The notes beneath the pieces are model-generated. The model worked only from the letters and a program-made list of their open reading frames with translations. It ran no database searches and was not told the DNA's origin. Both the position numbers and the translations under genes were made by a program. 64,000 nt of DNA from Fistulifera solaris (Eukaryota > Bacillariophyta > Bacillariophyceae > Naviculales > Stauroneidaceae), in the NCBI GenBank assembly GCA_030295235.1, contig AP026167.1, forward strand, positions 186,001 through 250,000. Reading direction: 5' to 3'. Below are positions 10,620 through 22,525 of the stretch, piece after piece. How positions within the stretch are numbered: the first letter of the stretch is position 1; the number at the start of each line of letters is the position of its first letter.

Positions 10620-13514
10620 ATGTCTATGAGATTGCGAGATTTGATTCGCAAGGTTCGCGCTTGCAAAACGGCCGCGGAAGAGCGTGCGGTGATTGCCAAG
10701 GAGTCCGCTATGATTCGAACGGCCATTAAAGAAGAGCAAGCACACTATCGTCATCGCAATGTTGCCAAGTTGCTATTCATTCATATGCTCGGTATGTTGT
10801 TGCAAACGTTTTCGTTGAATGAGTACAGCCAGTCCTCTCATTTCTTCTGCACCTTTTCGCCCCATTAATCATTAGGATACCCAACGCATTTCGGTCAACT
10901 GGAATGTATGAAACTCACTGCATCACCTCATTTCCCCGAGAAGCGTATTGGTTATCTTGGGATGATGCTCTTATTAACCGAAGATGCGGATGTCCTCATG
11001 CTCTCGACGAACGCTTTGAAAAATGATTTGAACTCGGACAACAAGTTCGTGGCGGGATTGTCTCTATGCGCCATCGGAAACCTTGCTACGGCCGATATGT
11101 CGCGAGACTTGGCGCCGGAAGTCGACAAACACCTAAAATCACCGTTGGCGTATCTACGAAAGAAGGCCTGTTTGGCCATGGGTCGTTGCTTGAGCAAGTG
11201 CCCCGAGTTGGTAGAAGATTTCGTTGACCGCGTCGTATCACTTCTCAAAGACAAGAGTCATGGTGTATTGATTACGGTCGTGCAACTCATGACGCAAGTC
11301 CTCGTGATTGATACGCGCAATGCGATCGAAGAGGGTCTTTCGCCGGAGGAAGAGACGCCGTGTCGAACGGCGTTCCTTCGATTGGTCCCAACGCTGGTCA
11401 AGATGCTCCGGAACTTGCAAACGTCAGGATACTTCGCGGATCATGATGTCGGGGGTATCTCAGATCCGTTCTTGCAGGTCCAGTTATTGACTTTGCTGCG
11501 CATGTTGGGATCGAGCAATGAGCAAGCTACGGAAGAAATGAACGATGTGCTCGCACAGGTCGCCAGTAACACGGACTCGGCCAAGAATGCTGGAAATGCT
11601 ATCTTGTACGAGTGCGTACAAACGATCATGGCGATTCCTTGTGAGGATGGCCTCCGGGTGCTAGCCGTCAATATTCTGGGACGATTCTTGTTGAATCGGG
11701 ATAATAACATTCGGTATGTGGCGTTGAACACTCTTTCTCGGTGCATTGCGGAACAGAAGCAGCACGAATTGAACAGTGGAGTTGGAGAATCGACCAATAA
11801 TGCCATGTCTGCTTTGCAGCGCCATCGTACGACTGTTGTAGATTGCTTGAAAGATCCTGATGTCAGTATTCGGCAACGTGCTTTGGAACTCATATACCAT
11901 CTTGTGAATGAGTCCAACGTAGAGTCATTGACAGCAGAATTGTTGAATTATCTGGTGCTTTGTCCCACGGAGCATCGTTGTGACATCTGTGCTCGTATTC
12001 TAAAGGTCGTAGATCGTTACAGTCCCTCAGATCAGTGGCGCGTGGATACTTTGATCACAACCTTGACGATTGCTGGTCGTGAGGCATCTCGCAACGTTCA
12101 ATCAGCAACTGTTGTGTACATCTCTCGTGCATCTGCGGATATTCACGCATTCGCTGTACACAAGCTATGCAAAGCACTTCGGGATGATGATGGATCCCAG
12201 CATGGCTTGTTGTCGGTCGGTGTGTGGTGCATCGGAGAGTACGGAGAACTTTTGATGCAGCCCTATCAGTATGTCCCCGCCGATGGTGACCAGCAACCAA
12301 TTACATTCCAGGCAATGGAGCCGATGGAAATTGTCAAGGCCGTAGAGCAGCTTACGAAACGCCACGCATGCCCGGATTTTGTGAAGCAACGAGTGTTGAC
12401 AGCCTATGTCAAGTTAAGTCAAAGGCTCTCGCACGATCCAATGGCGTCGGAGCGATTACAGAAGCTGCTGCAAAAAGATCAAACCAGTCGAAGTTTGGAG
12501 CTACAGCTTCGCTCGTGCGAATACAATGCGTTGCTCCACGCAACAAAGGGCCAACGACTTCCACGACTTAATCAACCAAAAGCCAGCACTGATGCTGATT
12601 TGTTTGGGGTTACAGCAGAAAGTAGTGTTGGTGAAGGTGTTAGCGAAGGCGTCGTTGCAGCTGCAAAAGAAGCGCTTGCTCGAATGCCTGTGGTTGATGT
12701 AAAAATCCTGCAGAAACGGCTGTCCGCTGATGAGTTTGCGAACGGAGATGATACTATTCCTGTGCGTAGAACTGTGGCTTCCGCTCCTGCACCAAGTAGT
12801 GGAGGCGACTTACTTGATTTATTTGGAGGCGAAGAAACCGTGTCGAATGGACCTACCAGCGCTCCCGCGGCTGGTCCGAGCGATCTTGACCTACTTTCAG
12901 ATATCTTTGCAGCCCCTGCGGCACCTATATCTGCAGCGCCCGTGGTCAATCCTATGGATTTATTTGGTGCCCCGCCTGTTGTATCACAAACTATGCCCGC
13001 TCCCAGCAATCCTATGGAATTGTTTGGTGCGCCACCTTCCACAACCATGCCGGCATCACCCCCCTTTGATATGTTCGGTGGCTCTACGGCTCCGGCTCCG
13101 TCAGCAACTGTTTCTCAAGATCTCTTTGGTGCCCCGGCACCAGTGTCGAATAGCGTACGAGTTCCGGGATTTTCGCATGGAGGTCTTACTTTAGAGTTTG
13201 AATGCCTGAAACCCGAAGCCATGGCACCGCAGAAGTCAACTTTGATCGCACACTTTCAGAACACAACACCCGAACCTCTGGTAGGAATGAGTTTGCAAGT
13301 AGCCGTTCCGAAGTACATTCAGATGGAAATGGAACCTCCTTCCTCTACAACCGTCCCACCAGGCTCAAGGGTGGTAACTCAAAAGATACAAGTAACGAAC
13401 AGTATGCTGGGAACCAAGAACGTTGTGCTCAAGGTAAAAGTTAGCTTCACATCAGCTGGACAAAAGGTGGAACATCTGGCAACATGTTCCGGCTTTCCTC
13501 CTGGTAAATATTAA
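10620..13514 (+). CDS. AP1G1: AP-1 adaptor complex gamma subunit (gamma-adaptin)
   Basis: Large subunit of the AP-1 clathrin adaptor at the trans-Golgi network and endosomes. Exons are 10620-10791 and 10876-13514 (84-base GT-AG intron), giving 936 residues with no frame break. The N-terminal trunk starts [20 protein letters not shown] and continues [14 protein letters not shown] and [13 protein letters not shown], characteristic of gamma rather than alpha or delta adaptins. The helical solenoid runs to about residue 590. A hinge of about 200 residues carries LLDLFGG, DLLSDIF and repeated DLFGAPP-like motifs. A C-terminal ear domain begins near [17 protein letters not shown], residue 815 onward. 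The hinge motifs should bind clathrin or accessory proteins (inference). Confidence 0.95.
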
Positions 13515-13714
13515 ATGGCGATAATATAAGCTGATATTACGTAGTAATTTATTGATTAGTCGCTAATTGGAAAAGACGAATATGGCTTACTCTCAAATGA
13601 CATTGTATCTAGGGTGACCGAGTTGGTGCGTGGTGCACGTGTTTTCGAGGAGGAGAGATTTGTCTACAGATGATCATGTATTGCGTGAAATCTCATTCCG
13701 GGAAATCATGCCAA

Positions 13715-16185
13715 TCTTCGCTGTCGAACTATCATCTCGTTTGAAATGAAGGACGGCCATAATCCCATTTACAATCAGTGTTAAAAAATTAGCAGGACGA
13801 AGGACTACGCCAGCTTGCAGCAACAATAACTATTGAGTCACTACGTAAACAAGGTCACAAAATTTCAAGCGAAATTCAATTATCATTAACTAGAAGTTAC
13901 GTAACAGCAAAATGAGAACATAAACACAAACGACTACATTCTCAGAAATCTCCCAACAATAAACACTCGTGCACAAATACAAATGGACACACGAACCTAG
14001 GTAGGTCGAAATCACATTTAACGGATGACAAAACGAGATCCAAACGATGGAGAAACACAAACGCCACTACCACCGTGGACGAGATCGAATTGGAGACGCA
14101 TCAACTTTCCAAATGCACAACATCTCATCTGACCCCAAGGAAGCGAGCTTGCAACCATTGGGGCTCATATCCAGTGTCAAGATGCGGCCTTTGTGCATAG
14201 ACAAGCACTGGATCTGCTCCATCTTTGGGTAGCTCCACGCAACGACCACATTGTTTGGGCTTGAGGTCGAAAAGCCATGGCTGGAATACAACTCCTGATG
14301 ATGCCGGCCCCAGATCAAAGAAGAAACTTGACTATTGGTAGATCGCTCTTCAGCATTTTCCCAGAAGTAGTACTCCAGAGCTTGATGCAGCCATCTGTAG
14401 TTCCGCCGCCAGTCAGCGAGCATATCGCTTTGATAAGGACACCAGGCCCGACGATGCCGCTGGTCCAGACACGGTCATCCCCGTGACGGAGCTGAGAGCG
14501 CAAGTCCAAATTCACAATGTCACTGTTCGCGCATCCAGCCGTCAACCAGTTTCAGCGAATCGTTCCAGCAGAGGGCGCACTGGGCTTCTTGCCGAGGTCA
14601 AGGAAGGGTTGACAACTTCTTTGTTGCTGATCGTGTCGTACACGCGTACCATGCCTGAACTTCGTTCCTACTGCCAGCAGGTGCGTCAGACCGTCCATTG
14701 TGCACCACTTGACAGATCGAGCGTAATTGGAGGTCTCGTTTTCGTCAAGAGATGTGATACCGCAATCTCATGCACGGCACGAGTAGACTCGTTCATGACG
14801 CATTACAGACGATCCCAGAGCCACAGCAAACAAATTGTCCTTACTCCAGCTGAGTGGATGGGTATAGTAATCATTCATAATATCCGGTGCATCATGAACA
14901 ACTTCAGGACGGGAATGGATAACACGAAGCGGCGGTTACATTGACCTTTTGGGCCGTCAAGGTCGGGGGGAGCACGCAAGAAGTCCATTCGCGAAGGGTC
15001 CGCAGCAACGATGGGACGACGATTACTTGTCATGGAAGGGGAAACAGAGCCGTACTTCAAAAGAGACTTCAATTGAAGCTCGTCATCAAGATCGCTTCGT
15101 CGAAACATTGCACAACGTGCTCAGCAATTGCTTCTCGTGCGACGAGTTTTGTCGAACGAGCTGCGGAAGGAGGACGGGCGCAAGCAACACTGGACAATGA
15201 TTCACACGGCTTGGAAGCAGAATTCAGCTTTCGGCGACACAAATCCATATTCATGCGACGACGAGACGGAATGAAACGATCCTGATCGTCACGAGGGGCA
15301 ATTCAGCGGTGTCAACAAATGAAGACGACGGGCAGTCGAACGCATGCGAGGGACTGGAGTTCTAATCATCTGTGGAGTGCCAGGTGCGACAGTCTGCGCC
15401 AAGTCGCGGCATCCAAGACGATTAGGAGTTGATACATGATTGGCGCGAATGCATATCAGAGGATAGAACGTTGTTTTGAGAGCAAGAAGACACCATGGTG
15501 TGATTTTTTTGGTTCAAAGCAAAAATTGTGCGGATAAGGCTTGCTGCGGTACAAAATTGTACGAGACAAATACGCTAAGTAGCGAGTTGTACAGAGAACC
15601 ACGTAGGTTAGAATGTACAATACAGACTGTATTATATCGTACCGGAATCGTACGGCAGTTGTATATTTTCATTGCTCTCGCAAAAATATCCGCATTGAGA
15701 TCAGTTTCAAGCGCATTTGAAGTCTTCAGGTCTTCGATTTGTTGTAAATGAAGCAACAACTCACTCTTGATCTAGATTCTGGTGCTTTGTAGGTACTGCG
15801 ATGCCTGATGATTCATCGTATATTTTGTCAAACGTGAGCAGCAAGCACTGGAGTAAAATGGCATCATCATCGTCAACCGACGCGATCGATGTGATGCTTC
15901 TCTATTTGAAGTTGCTGTAGCTCATGACCTCTAGCTATAACATATTTGACTGTCTGAAGGAAGGAATGTTGTATGAAATCGATGGGAGCGCCTCCTTGCT
16001 AGCTGTTTGTGGTTTTGGAGAGAAGGGAGAAATTTCACTTCGGCTCGGCAAAGATCACGTGCATGTTGTTTCTCCACCCATTCTTGCCGTTCATTTACTC
16101 AACTAACTATTGACGATTATAAACCACAAAATAGTAAAGTAAATTGTTTTACGGAAAACGAATCTAACTCTCTTAAAATATAAGT
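13715..16185. repeat. Duplicated unit A, copy 1
   Basis: About 2.5 kb that reappears in direct orientation at about 25870-28562. The central part (about 13985-16090) is nearly identical by eye. Both edges are clearly more diverged. It contains a CDC20-like gene on the minus strand with its upstream region. It lacks about 155 bases that copy 2 has (gap at about 14449). The stretch 13515-13715 before it holds nothing I can name. Confidence 0.85.
14067..15440 (-). pseudogene. CDC20: CDC20/Fizzy-like WD40 protein, broken copy A1
   Basis: Resembles the APC/C co-activator Cdc20, a WD40 beta-propeller that brings mitotic substrates to the ubiquitin ligase. Reading from high to low coordinates, the C-box DRFIPSR is at about 15270-15290, followed by RRRMNMDLCRRKL. 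The propeller comes next, with SSLIWGRHHQELYSSHGFST near 14300 and LDMSPNGCKLASLGSDEMLC near 14130. There are several frame shifts. A deletion relative to copy A2 removes about one WD blade, so a closed seven-blade propeller is unlikely. The start is not defined; upstream sequence to about 16100 is shared with A2. Multi-mapping reads could also have left uncorrected errors here, but the deletion is hard to explain that way. Confidence 0.75.
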
Positions 16186-16518
16186 ATGGCGAGAATAAGA
16201 TGGATGCAAGGCGGTTCCATTCAACAATATTCAGCAAAGCATTTTGCTTGTACTTATGAGCAAAGCGGACGAAAACAAACGCGTTTCAAAGCGCCACAAG
16301 AGCACAACACAACATACATAACACAGCACAACACAAACGATTCGCCACTGGGTGGGCATCTCTGCAAAAGTCTTGGATGTGGATGTTGATGCAAAGTTGC
16401 AGCGGTTGCAATTGAACTGCCCAGCTGAACCAAACACCAAAGACCCGCACGCCAAGGCGATTTGGGAAATTCTCAGCTGTGGGCGGAAGACGAAGTCGGT
16501 TCCGAACATGTGCGACTC

Positions 16519-17363
16519 TTACGACTGTGCTGCACGACGATGGCGACGACGGAGACGCCGCTTCCACGGCTTGGATAGCTTTCGCGGCCATGTTAGGGTG
16601 AAACCGGCCCTCTGCAATAGCGCTGTGCCAATCAGCAGTGTACTTTTTCAAGTAAGCCAAGTACTCCTCGCGCGAGCAACCGGCCATGGGAGTGTCGACG
16701 GAAGATGTCCAAAAACATTAAACACGTGAAAGCACAACTGTGCTGGATGGGTCAATTCTCCAAGATGAGTGCGAAAGAATTCATCTTCTTCCACCACATT
16801 ATCCAGACAGAACCGACTGCACTCAAACTCACGCTCCACGAACCTCTTATCACCCTCCACGTTCAATGTCCGTGCGTCGCGGTACATGTGGTCCTTCTCC
16901 TCCTTCGTCAATGAGTAACGATTGGGGATCTCCTTCACACCCGTCATAATCTGTGGTGCAAAAGTGACACTACGAGAATGAGAACAAGGATAACTTCGTC
17001 GTGTCTGCGTCAGAGCCCGCAACAACAGCCGACAGAGGCGAGCGGTGGAAACCAGCGGTGCTTGCGGACGCCAAGCATTTCGATGTTTCACACGCAATAT
17101 CGACACCGGCTTCTTGCTCGACGGACATACTTCATCCGCCTCCTCAATAAGTGACGGAGCAAACTCAGAAAGGTTATCAGGTCGCACTCTGTTCGCAAAG
17201 AAATCATCACAATCAACCAAAGGATCGTTACTTTGACTCGGGCCGAAGGCGGTTGATATGCCGCCGAAAACGATTGCTCGGGGCTTGTCGTTCGCTGCTT
17301 GCACGACGAATCTTCATGACTTTGGGGACTCAGAGAAGAGATAGAACGCTCTGAATTTCGCAT
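16519..17363 (-). CDS. Family B member B' (unnamed protein), least damaged copy
   Basis: Function unknown. The start at 17363 gives MRNSERSISSLSPQSHED, matching the other copies, and lies 15 bases after a TTGCTGATTATAATC box. The order of blocks is a Ser/Arg-rich N-terminus with RTTSPEQS, then DDFFANRVRPDNLSEFAPSL, KPVSILRVKHRNAWRPQAPL, VTFAPQIMTGVKEIPNRYS and LTKEEKDHMYRDARTL. VEREFECSRFCLDNVVEEDE and FFRTHLGELTHPA follow, then EYLAYLKKYTADW, RFHPNMAAKA and a basic tail RRRHRRAAQS. About three frame shifts (near 17270, 16680 and 16550) interrupt it. Given the single-base errors elsewhere, it may still be functional. No catalytic motif, signal peptide or membrane segment is seen. The basic tail and acidic middle suggest a nuclear or scaffold role, which is only a guess. 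Confidence 0.6.
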
Positions 17364-17833
17364 TTTGTTTGTTTTGAGATTATAATCAGCAATCACGGTG
17401 TTTTATGTGTCAAAAAATGCGAGGCTGCTTAATGGTAATATTCCTTACGGATCGTGGACAGACGATGTGGTTAAGGTCGGAGCGGCTTTAAAGTACCAGG
17501 TACCGGTGCGGTACTGGGTACATAACGTTCAAATAATAATATTAGCCTAATAGGCCTAATACGTAAAAATAATAATAATCCAGACCCATCCTTTGTTAAA
17601 ATACTAACGTACTGTGGAATCAAACCACAGAGCCATCCCAATCACGTCGTATTTCTACCTGGTACCCCGATCCATGATATATAAGCCACTCTGATTGACG
17701 TCCAGACCCTCAATCTGACAATCCTTTTCATTGATCTTATGATCTCTACCAGTAGAGCAATAATAATACAATAAACGAACCGCATCGCTGTTCACCTTCT
17801 CCTTGCAGTACTTTTGCACATATTTACACAATC
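17364..17833. other. Intergenic region: family-B promoter and palindromic TACCWGGTAC sites
   Basis: Divergent space between B' and ERV1. On the minus strand it has TTGCTGATTATAATC (17378-17392) and AAAGCCGCTCCGAC (within 17471-17493), both conserved at the other B copies. TACCAGGTAC (17494) and TACCTGGTAC (17656) also occur. An AT-rich patch with AATAATAAT lies near 17535-17580. Confidence 0.55.
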
Positions 17834-18443
17834 ATGAAACAAGACGACACTGCCAGCAATCTCAAAAATAATCTCGGAAAGCTACCACCGCCATTGTTTG
17901 GTGAAGACGACTGTGATCGACCAGCCTGTCACGACATGATGTCGCAAATGAAGAAGGCTTCTCAAGCAAGTCAAGAGAAGAAAGCGGTAGAATGCCCACC
18001 CAACAGCGGTGTTCTGGGTCGAGCTTCGTGGACTTTGCTGCATACAATGGTACGAACGAAAATTGCACGGACTTTCCGTTTTGTAAACGAGGAGCGACCC
18101 GCCTCATTTTAGATTTATCTCTGCGCTTGATCTATCACAGGCCGTTTGGTATCCGGATCGACCGACTGGGGAAGATCAACAACACATGAAAAGTTTCATG
18201 AGTGCACTGGCACGATTTTATCCCTGTACGTGGTGTGCTCGCGATTTTCAAGCTAATTTAGAAGAGAGTCCTGTCCCCACCTCGAGTAGGAAAGAGTTGT
18301 GTCAGTGGATGTGTGAGCAACACAACTTAGTTAATGAGAAACTGGGGAAACCCGTATTTGATTGTGATTTAAAGAATCTTGACAAGCGGTGGAGAAAGAA
18401 TACGCAGGATCCCGAATGTAAGACCAGTGGATTGCCACATTGA
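17834..18443 (+). CDS. ERV1: Erv1/ALR-type FAD-linked sulfhydryl oxidase
   Basis: Flavoprotein that reoxidises Mia40 in the mitochondrial intermembrane space and makes disulfides. Exons are 17834-18049 and 18141-18443 (91-base intron), giving 172 residues without frame damage. The core LGRASWTLLHTM, spliced to AVWYPDRPTGEDQQ, precedes the active site YPCTWCARDF (CxxC). WMCEQHNLVNEKLGKPVFDC then follows, as in the family's FAD-binding helix bundle. The N-terminus carries CDRPAC, a possible shuttle cysteine pair with CX4C spacing, where animal and fungal enzymes have CX2C. A late cysteine lies in DPECKTS. Localisation is inferred from the family. Confidence 0.9.
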
Positions 18444-18564
18444 TAAGGGAGAACGTCTACTTGATAGAAACACTAGAGAGGGATTTTAAACCAATAAAAT
18501 ATGAAAGGGCTAGTTTTGGGAACTTATAACAATAATTTACACGCTTGGTTGAACCGATTTGTTT

Positions 18565-19483
18565 CTAATGCGGAACTAAATTTCGTGGCGTTCCCCATTC
18601 AATTGGATCGTCTACTGACATTGGCGTTTCCTTGGATTCGCTAATCCATTCCCAGCGGTCCCACATGAGAGCTCCTATCATATCGTAATTTATGAATGAG
18701 TGAGTTGCACAAGGAATGAGGAGGAATATGAAGTTGGTGACCAATGAATCACTACGCACCTGGTGTACCCGCCATGTATTCGAGACGGTCGGGACGAAAT
18801 CGGAACGCTTGCACACATTCTTCCATTTCCTCCATCGAAATACGATCATTTTCCAAGTCTTGTCGCGTTTGTTGCAAGATTTGAGTCCAATGCGCTTTGA
18901 CCCCTGTTCCTTGACGGGCATCCGGGGCGTTACCCGATTCTGCCGCCCAACGACGCGAAGCCATCATACCCGTCAACGAAAAGACCGGTAACTCTTCTTG
19001 CAAGTCGGCTAGTGGAATCGGAACACAAAAACCTTCCCCACGATATTGCTCGGCCGATTCTCCGGGTACGAAACGTCCTTGGGTGTGCAACAACGAAACT
19101 GGTGTCGATTCTAGAAGCTTTTGCGCCGTTGCGCCACCTGCCTTGAAAATCATATCGAATCCGGCGGGTGATACTCGTAGAATATGAACGGTGCGCAAAT
19201 TAGGAGCTTTATTCTCCTGACGAATCGAATAGGAGCGTTTCAGATCATAATCCTTCACGACGAAATAAAATGCACACCCTCACGATAAACTCACCATCGG
19301 CACCGCCACTGCACACACCCAATGAGCATCATTCAATCGGTATCCTTGTTCATCACACAATTTTCGTCCGCAACATTCTTGACGAAGAATTTCTAATGGA
19401 TTCGATCCGGGCGATTTCGTCGCGACGGAGCGCCGACCAAAGACAGCAGTCGTCCTGAAGAGTCCTCGTGTCACCCGTATCAT
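18565..19483 (-). CDS. PNPO-fold (pyridoxamine 5'-phosphate oxidase-like) flavoprotein, hypothetical
   Basis: Likely a split-barrel FMN-binding protein. The exon model is 19483-19295, 19252-18760 and 18674-18565, giving about 263 residues. The evidence is RTVHILRVSPAGFDMIFKAG followed by ATAQKLLESTPVSLLHTQGR, which follows the RTVLL...GF.F.T...S.K...L..NP..AL pattern of PNPO relatives. Near the end come FRFRPDRLEYMAGTPG and ALMWDRWEW. The N-terminus (MIRVTRGLFRTTAVFGRRSV) is rich in Arg, Ser and Thr without acids and could target mitochondria. The first intron would be only 42 bases, unusually short, so that junction is uncertain and a missing base is an alternative. Substrate unknown. Confidence 0.65.
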
Positions 19484-20039
19484 CGTGTCGGAATGCGGTT
19501 AATTCTCTAATGATTGACCTACAAAAGTAGCTGACTTGTTTCGACAACTTTAATTCTGCAAAAATATTTTTAACAATGAGAACTACTTGATCTCTTGATT
19601 ATATCTGACTTCGTCGTGATGGGATTTTTGACGACGATCGCATCGATCGTCGTGTTTTGTGTTTGTGATGACAGCTTCGCATTTTTCCTTATTTTCCGCG
19701 GTTTTTATAGCGATTTTGTGACTCAACGACACGTGACGGACAGAAATCCTGGGTACGCAGTACAGTATTGGACAAATAATAAAGATTGAACGAGGCAATG
19801 CTCGTCGCTCGTCGCTCCAAAATATACACTGAGAGGCGTGCGCGACGCAGCGATGCAAAAGTTTTGTTATCATTTATTTGCATTACTTATCATAATTGAC
19901 AATTCCCCTTCCCGGGATTGTTATACCATAGCATTGCATTCAACATTAAAGCTTAGGCGCCAGCGTCAAGAGTTTACCATATCCTATTTTCTGGCCGTCA
20001 TTCCTCTACTTTTTAAATTTTCCGAGAATTCTTGTTTCG
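19484..20039. other. Intergenic region with a short hairpin
   Basis: No gene supported. A perfect 10-bp inverted repeat with a 3-base loop, ACGACGATCG-CAT-CGATCGTCGT, lies at 19631-19653. The rest is AT-rich. Confidence 0.5.
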
Positions 20040-21265
20040 TGCAAATGGAAGCTACGCCATTTTCTTTTCCAAGATGGTGGAACAGCGTTTATTGATGATC
20101 TTGAGAGACAACAATCTTCCTTTGGTTCGTTTCCAGGGAAATAGAAAGCGATGAAAGTGCCCTTTAGTACTGTCAATCTTGAACGTCTCTTTAAGTGGGG
20201 GCATCTGACGCGAGAAGTTACGATTGAGTCAGGAACGTGGAGCGGGGAGCGGTCCATCATTTTGGCTTCTTGTCCTTATTATTTGAAATTGAAACTTTGC
20301 AAACTCTGTTATCCTTCTGATGGATTTGGTTTGGAAGACGACGGCATAACTTTCGTCATAACCCTTGCAAAATCCTCTTGTTCCTTAAACATTGATTGAT
20401 ACCACACGAAAGTCATTTAACCCCGCTACCCCGCAAAAGGTCTTCAAACTGGATCTGTTCAAGAGTTTGTCAGTCTTTATCTTGGAAGAGACCTTGTTTT
20501 TCTTCCATTCTCTAACAAGGCTAAATCTCTATTATGCGGGTTTTGCGAAACATGTTGAGCCGGAAGATTTCTTTTCTCTTGACCTTGTTGCGAAAAAACT
20601 TGGTTTTACTATTGCGACTGGTGAGGGCTGGTGCAAGGTGATGATTGCCTTTTCAGATCGATTACCCCTGTTAAGCCACTTGGAAAAGCTTATAGTGAGT
20701 ACGACAACATACTGGCTGGTTGTCGAAGCCCTGATACGAGCAATAAACGCGAATTCAAATTTGGAGCGACTGTGCTAATCGCTGGGAATAGGACCTCTTT
20801 CTACCAAAGATTTTCGACGCTGTGGCAAAACACAGAGGGATACGTTTGTTCCACGTTGAGAGAATACTCTTACCGGGACATTCTCACGCAGTTACTTTGG
20901 CGCAAGCACAGCATCAAGGTTTCTTCTTGTTTTGGAAATTGCTCCGACTAAAGCATCGCCATGCTTTACAGGCTGAATCGTTTGCACAATGGATGACAAA
21001 AATTATCAGAGTACTCATCCGTGCGGCCGTTGCTGGTGGCAACAGCATTGGTCAATGGTTGGTCGATAGTTCTGCTGGTAATTTTCAACGCAGCGACTTG
21101 TTATTGTCCATTTACGTGGACACGTTGTGCGAGCTCCTACAAGCTCTGACGGAAAAAGAATCGACTGATGCTCAACAATTCGCGTCAAAGGCGACGGCAT
21201 TTCCTGCTTCGAGTCGAGAGATGGATCAGAATACGCCCTCAAACGTAGCTCCAGACATGTTTTGA
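20040..21265 (+). pseudogene. Family L fragment L1: LRR-like diatom-type protein
   Basis: Function unknown. Block 20083-20130 reads AFIDDLERQQSSFGSF, followed by PFSTVNLERLFKW, then ERSIILASCPYYLKLKLCKL and repeats with LRR-like spacing (LPLLSHLEKLIV, ANSNLERLC). The C-terminal block around 21100 has YVDTLCELLQALTEKESTD, matched in L3. The frame changes many times, so this is probably a dead copy. From memory, proteins with the xSSFGSL signature followed by leucine-rich repeats are expanded in pennate diatoms; no characterised function is known to me. Confidence 0.6.
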
Positions 21266-21613
21266 TGAGTTCCACCTTAAAGGATGGATTTGGAGAAGTA
21301 ATGCATCATCGATTAATGCATTTCAAATGATCATAACTATCGCTGACTAGTTTATTCGAGAGAAATACATTAAAGCAAAAATCATAGGCGTTTGACCATA
21401 ACAAAGCTCCTTATCATGAAAGGTATGTCATCGGGTCGAAGGTTGGTTGCGACGCTTTGTAGCTCTATCAGCTGAATGATGACACCCTGCACCGGGACTA
21501 CTTCAAAAAAGCATGGTCTTTCTAGCTGACATTGCGATCGTCTTTGTAGTACTTTCAGTCAATCTTACTGTTTTTCAAAACAGTTAAGACCCAAAAAAGC
21601 TTGTCACTCCGTT

Positions 21614-22398
21614 CTAAAACACGGACTCCGGTTCTACAAAGAAAACACGGCTTAACGATTTATACGCTAGCCAATCGGCTACAATGTTCCATATTCTTTT
21701 GTCTGACGGAATGGAATGTCCTCCCGGATGGTGCAACTGAGTCGTCTTGCAGCCACGACGATTCAAAGCTTCTTCCACCTGCGAAGCTTGCTCCGGTGGG
21801 TTGATCCGGTCTTGAACACCGATAATCTGTAGGACCTCCAGATTCCCCCAGTCTTTATCAGGAGAACCAGAAGGAACTGAGGAAAGCAACTGCTCGGAAA
21901 AGGATTGGGCCAGGCCACTCCATTTAGAATAAGACGTCGCATCGACGAAGTCGCCAACTGATTGTTTGCCAGCATGGCCACTAACAGGATGGCGCCTTGT
22001 GAGTGCCCGAAGACGACATCAAATTTCCTTTTCTGCAATGTTTGTGTTACTAATGCGGCACTTTCCTCATAACCCGGATAGGTATTTGCCGTAAATGAGC
22101 GTTCTCCTGTTTTCAGTTGCCACCATGCATATCCGGCGCCTTTGCTGAAAGGAGCTTGAATTGTCGTTATCTCACAGTTGATGTGTCGCAAATGTCCTTC
22201 TAGCAATGTTTGTAAGGATGCAGCTCTTCCCTCACTGCCATGTAACGCCAAGATACGGAGAGGTAATTCCGTGTCGTCGGCATTCTTCATCATCATCGCT
22301 CCGAGTTGAGAAGCAGTGCCCCGATAACTCGTGTAAATCGGCGTGTGTCGAGTGAATCCAAGAGCTACGGACCAAAACCTGCATGTACGAAGTAGCAT
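21614..22398 (-). CDS. FSH1-type alpha/beta serine hydrolase
   Basis: Member of the FSH/OVCA2 family of small alpha/beta hydrolases, probably an esterase. The start at 22398 (MLLRTCRFWSVALGFTRHTP) gives about 261 residues with a possible mitochondrial-type N-terminus. LRILALHGSEGRAASLQTLL is the first strand and oxyanion loop. GYAWWQLKTGE and GYEESAALV are typical FSH segments. The nucleophile elbow is FGHSQGA. The acid is in IGVQDRINPPE and the histidine in HHPGGHSIPSD. One missing T in a homopolymer (plus-strand A run 21898-21901) breaks the frame just before the last third. Substrate unknown. The 5' end lies next to unit B1. Confidence 0.85.
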
Positions 22399-22525
22399 GA
22401 TCCAAATACGCATCTTTCGTTGAAAAAAGAAGAAAGCTGTTTGATTGACTTTCTTCATCTTCGGTCGATCGTCGAAACACAACAGGCGTGCCCATGAAGT
22501 CGTCCCGGTTTCAAATCCTCTATGT

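Noticed and set aside
22505-22520. tRNA T-loop-like GGTTTCAAATCC at the start of unit B
   Set aside because: One base too long for a T-loop, and no matching acceptor, D or anticodon arms are found around either copy.
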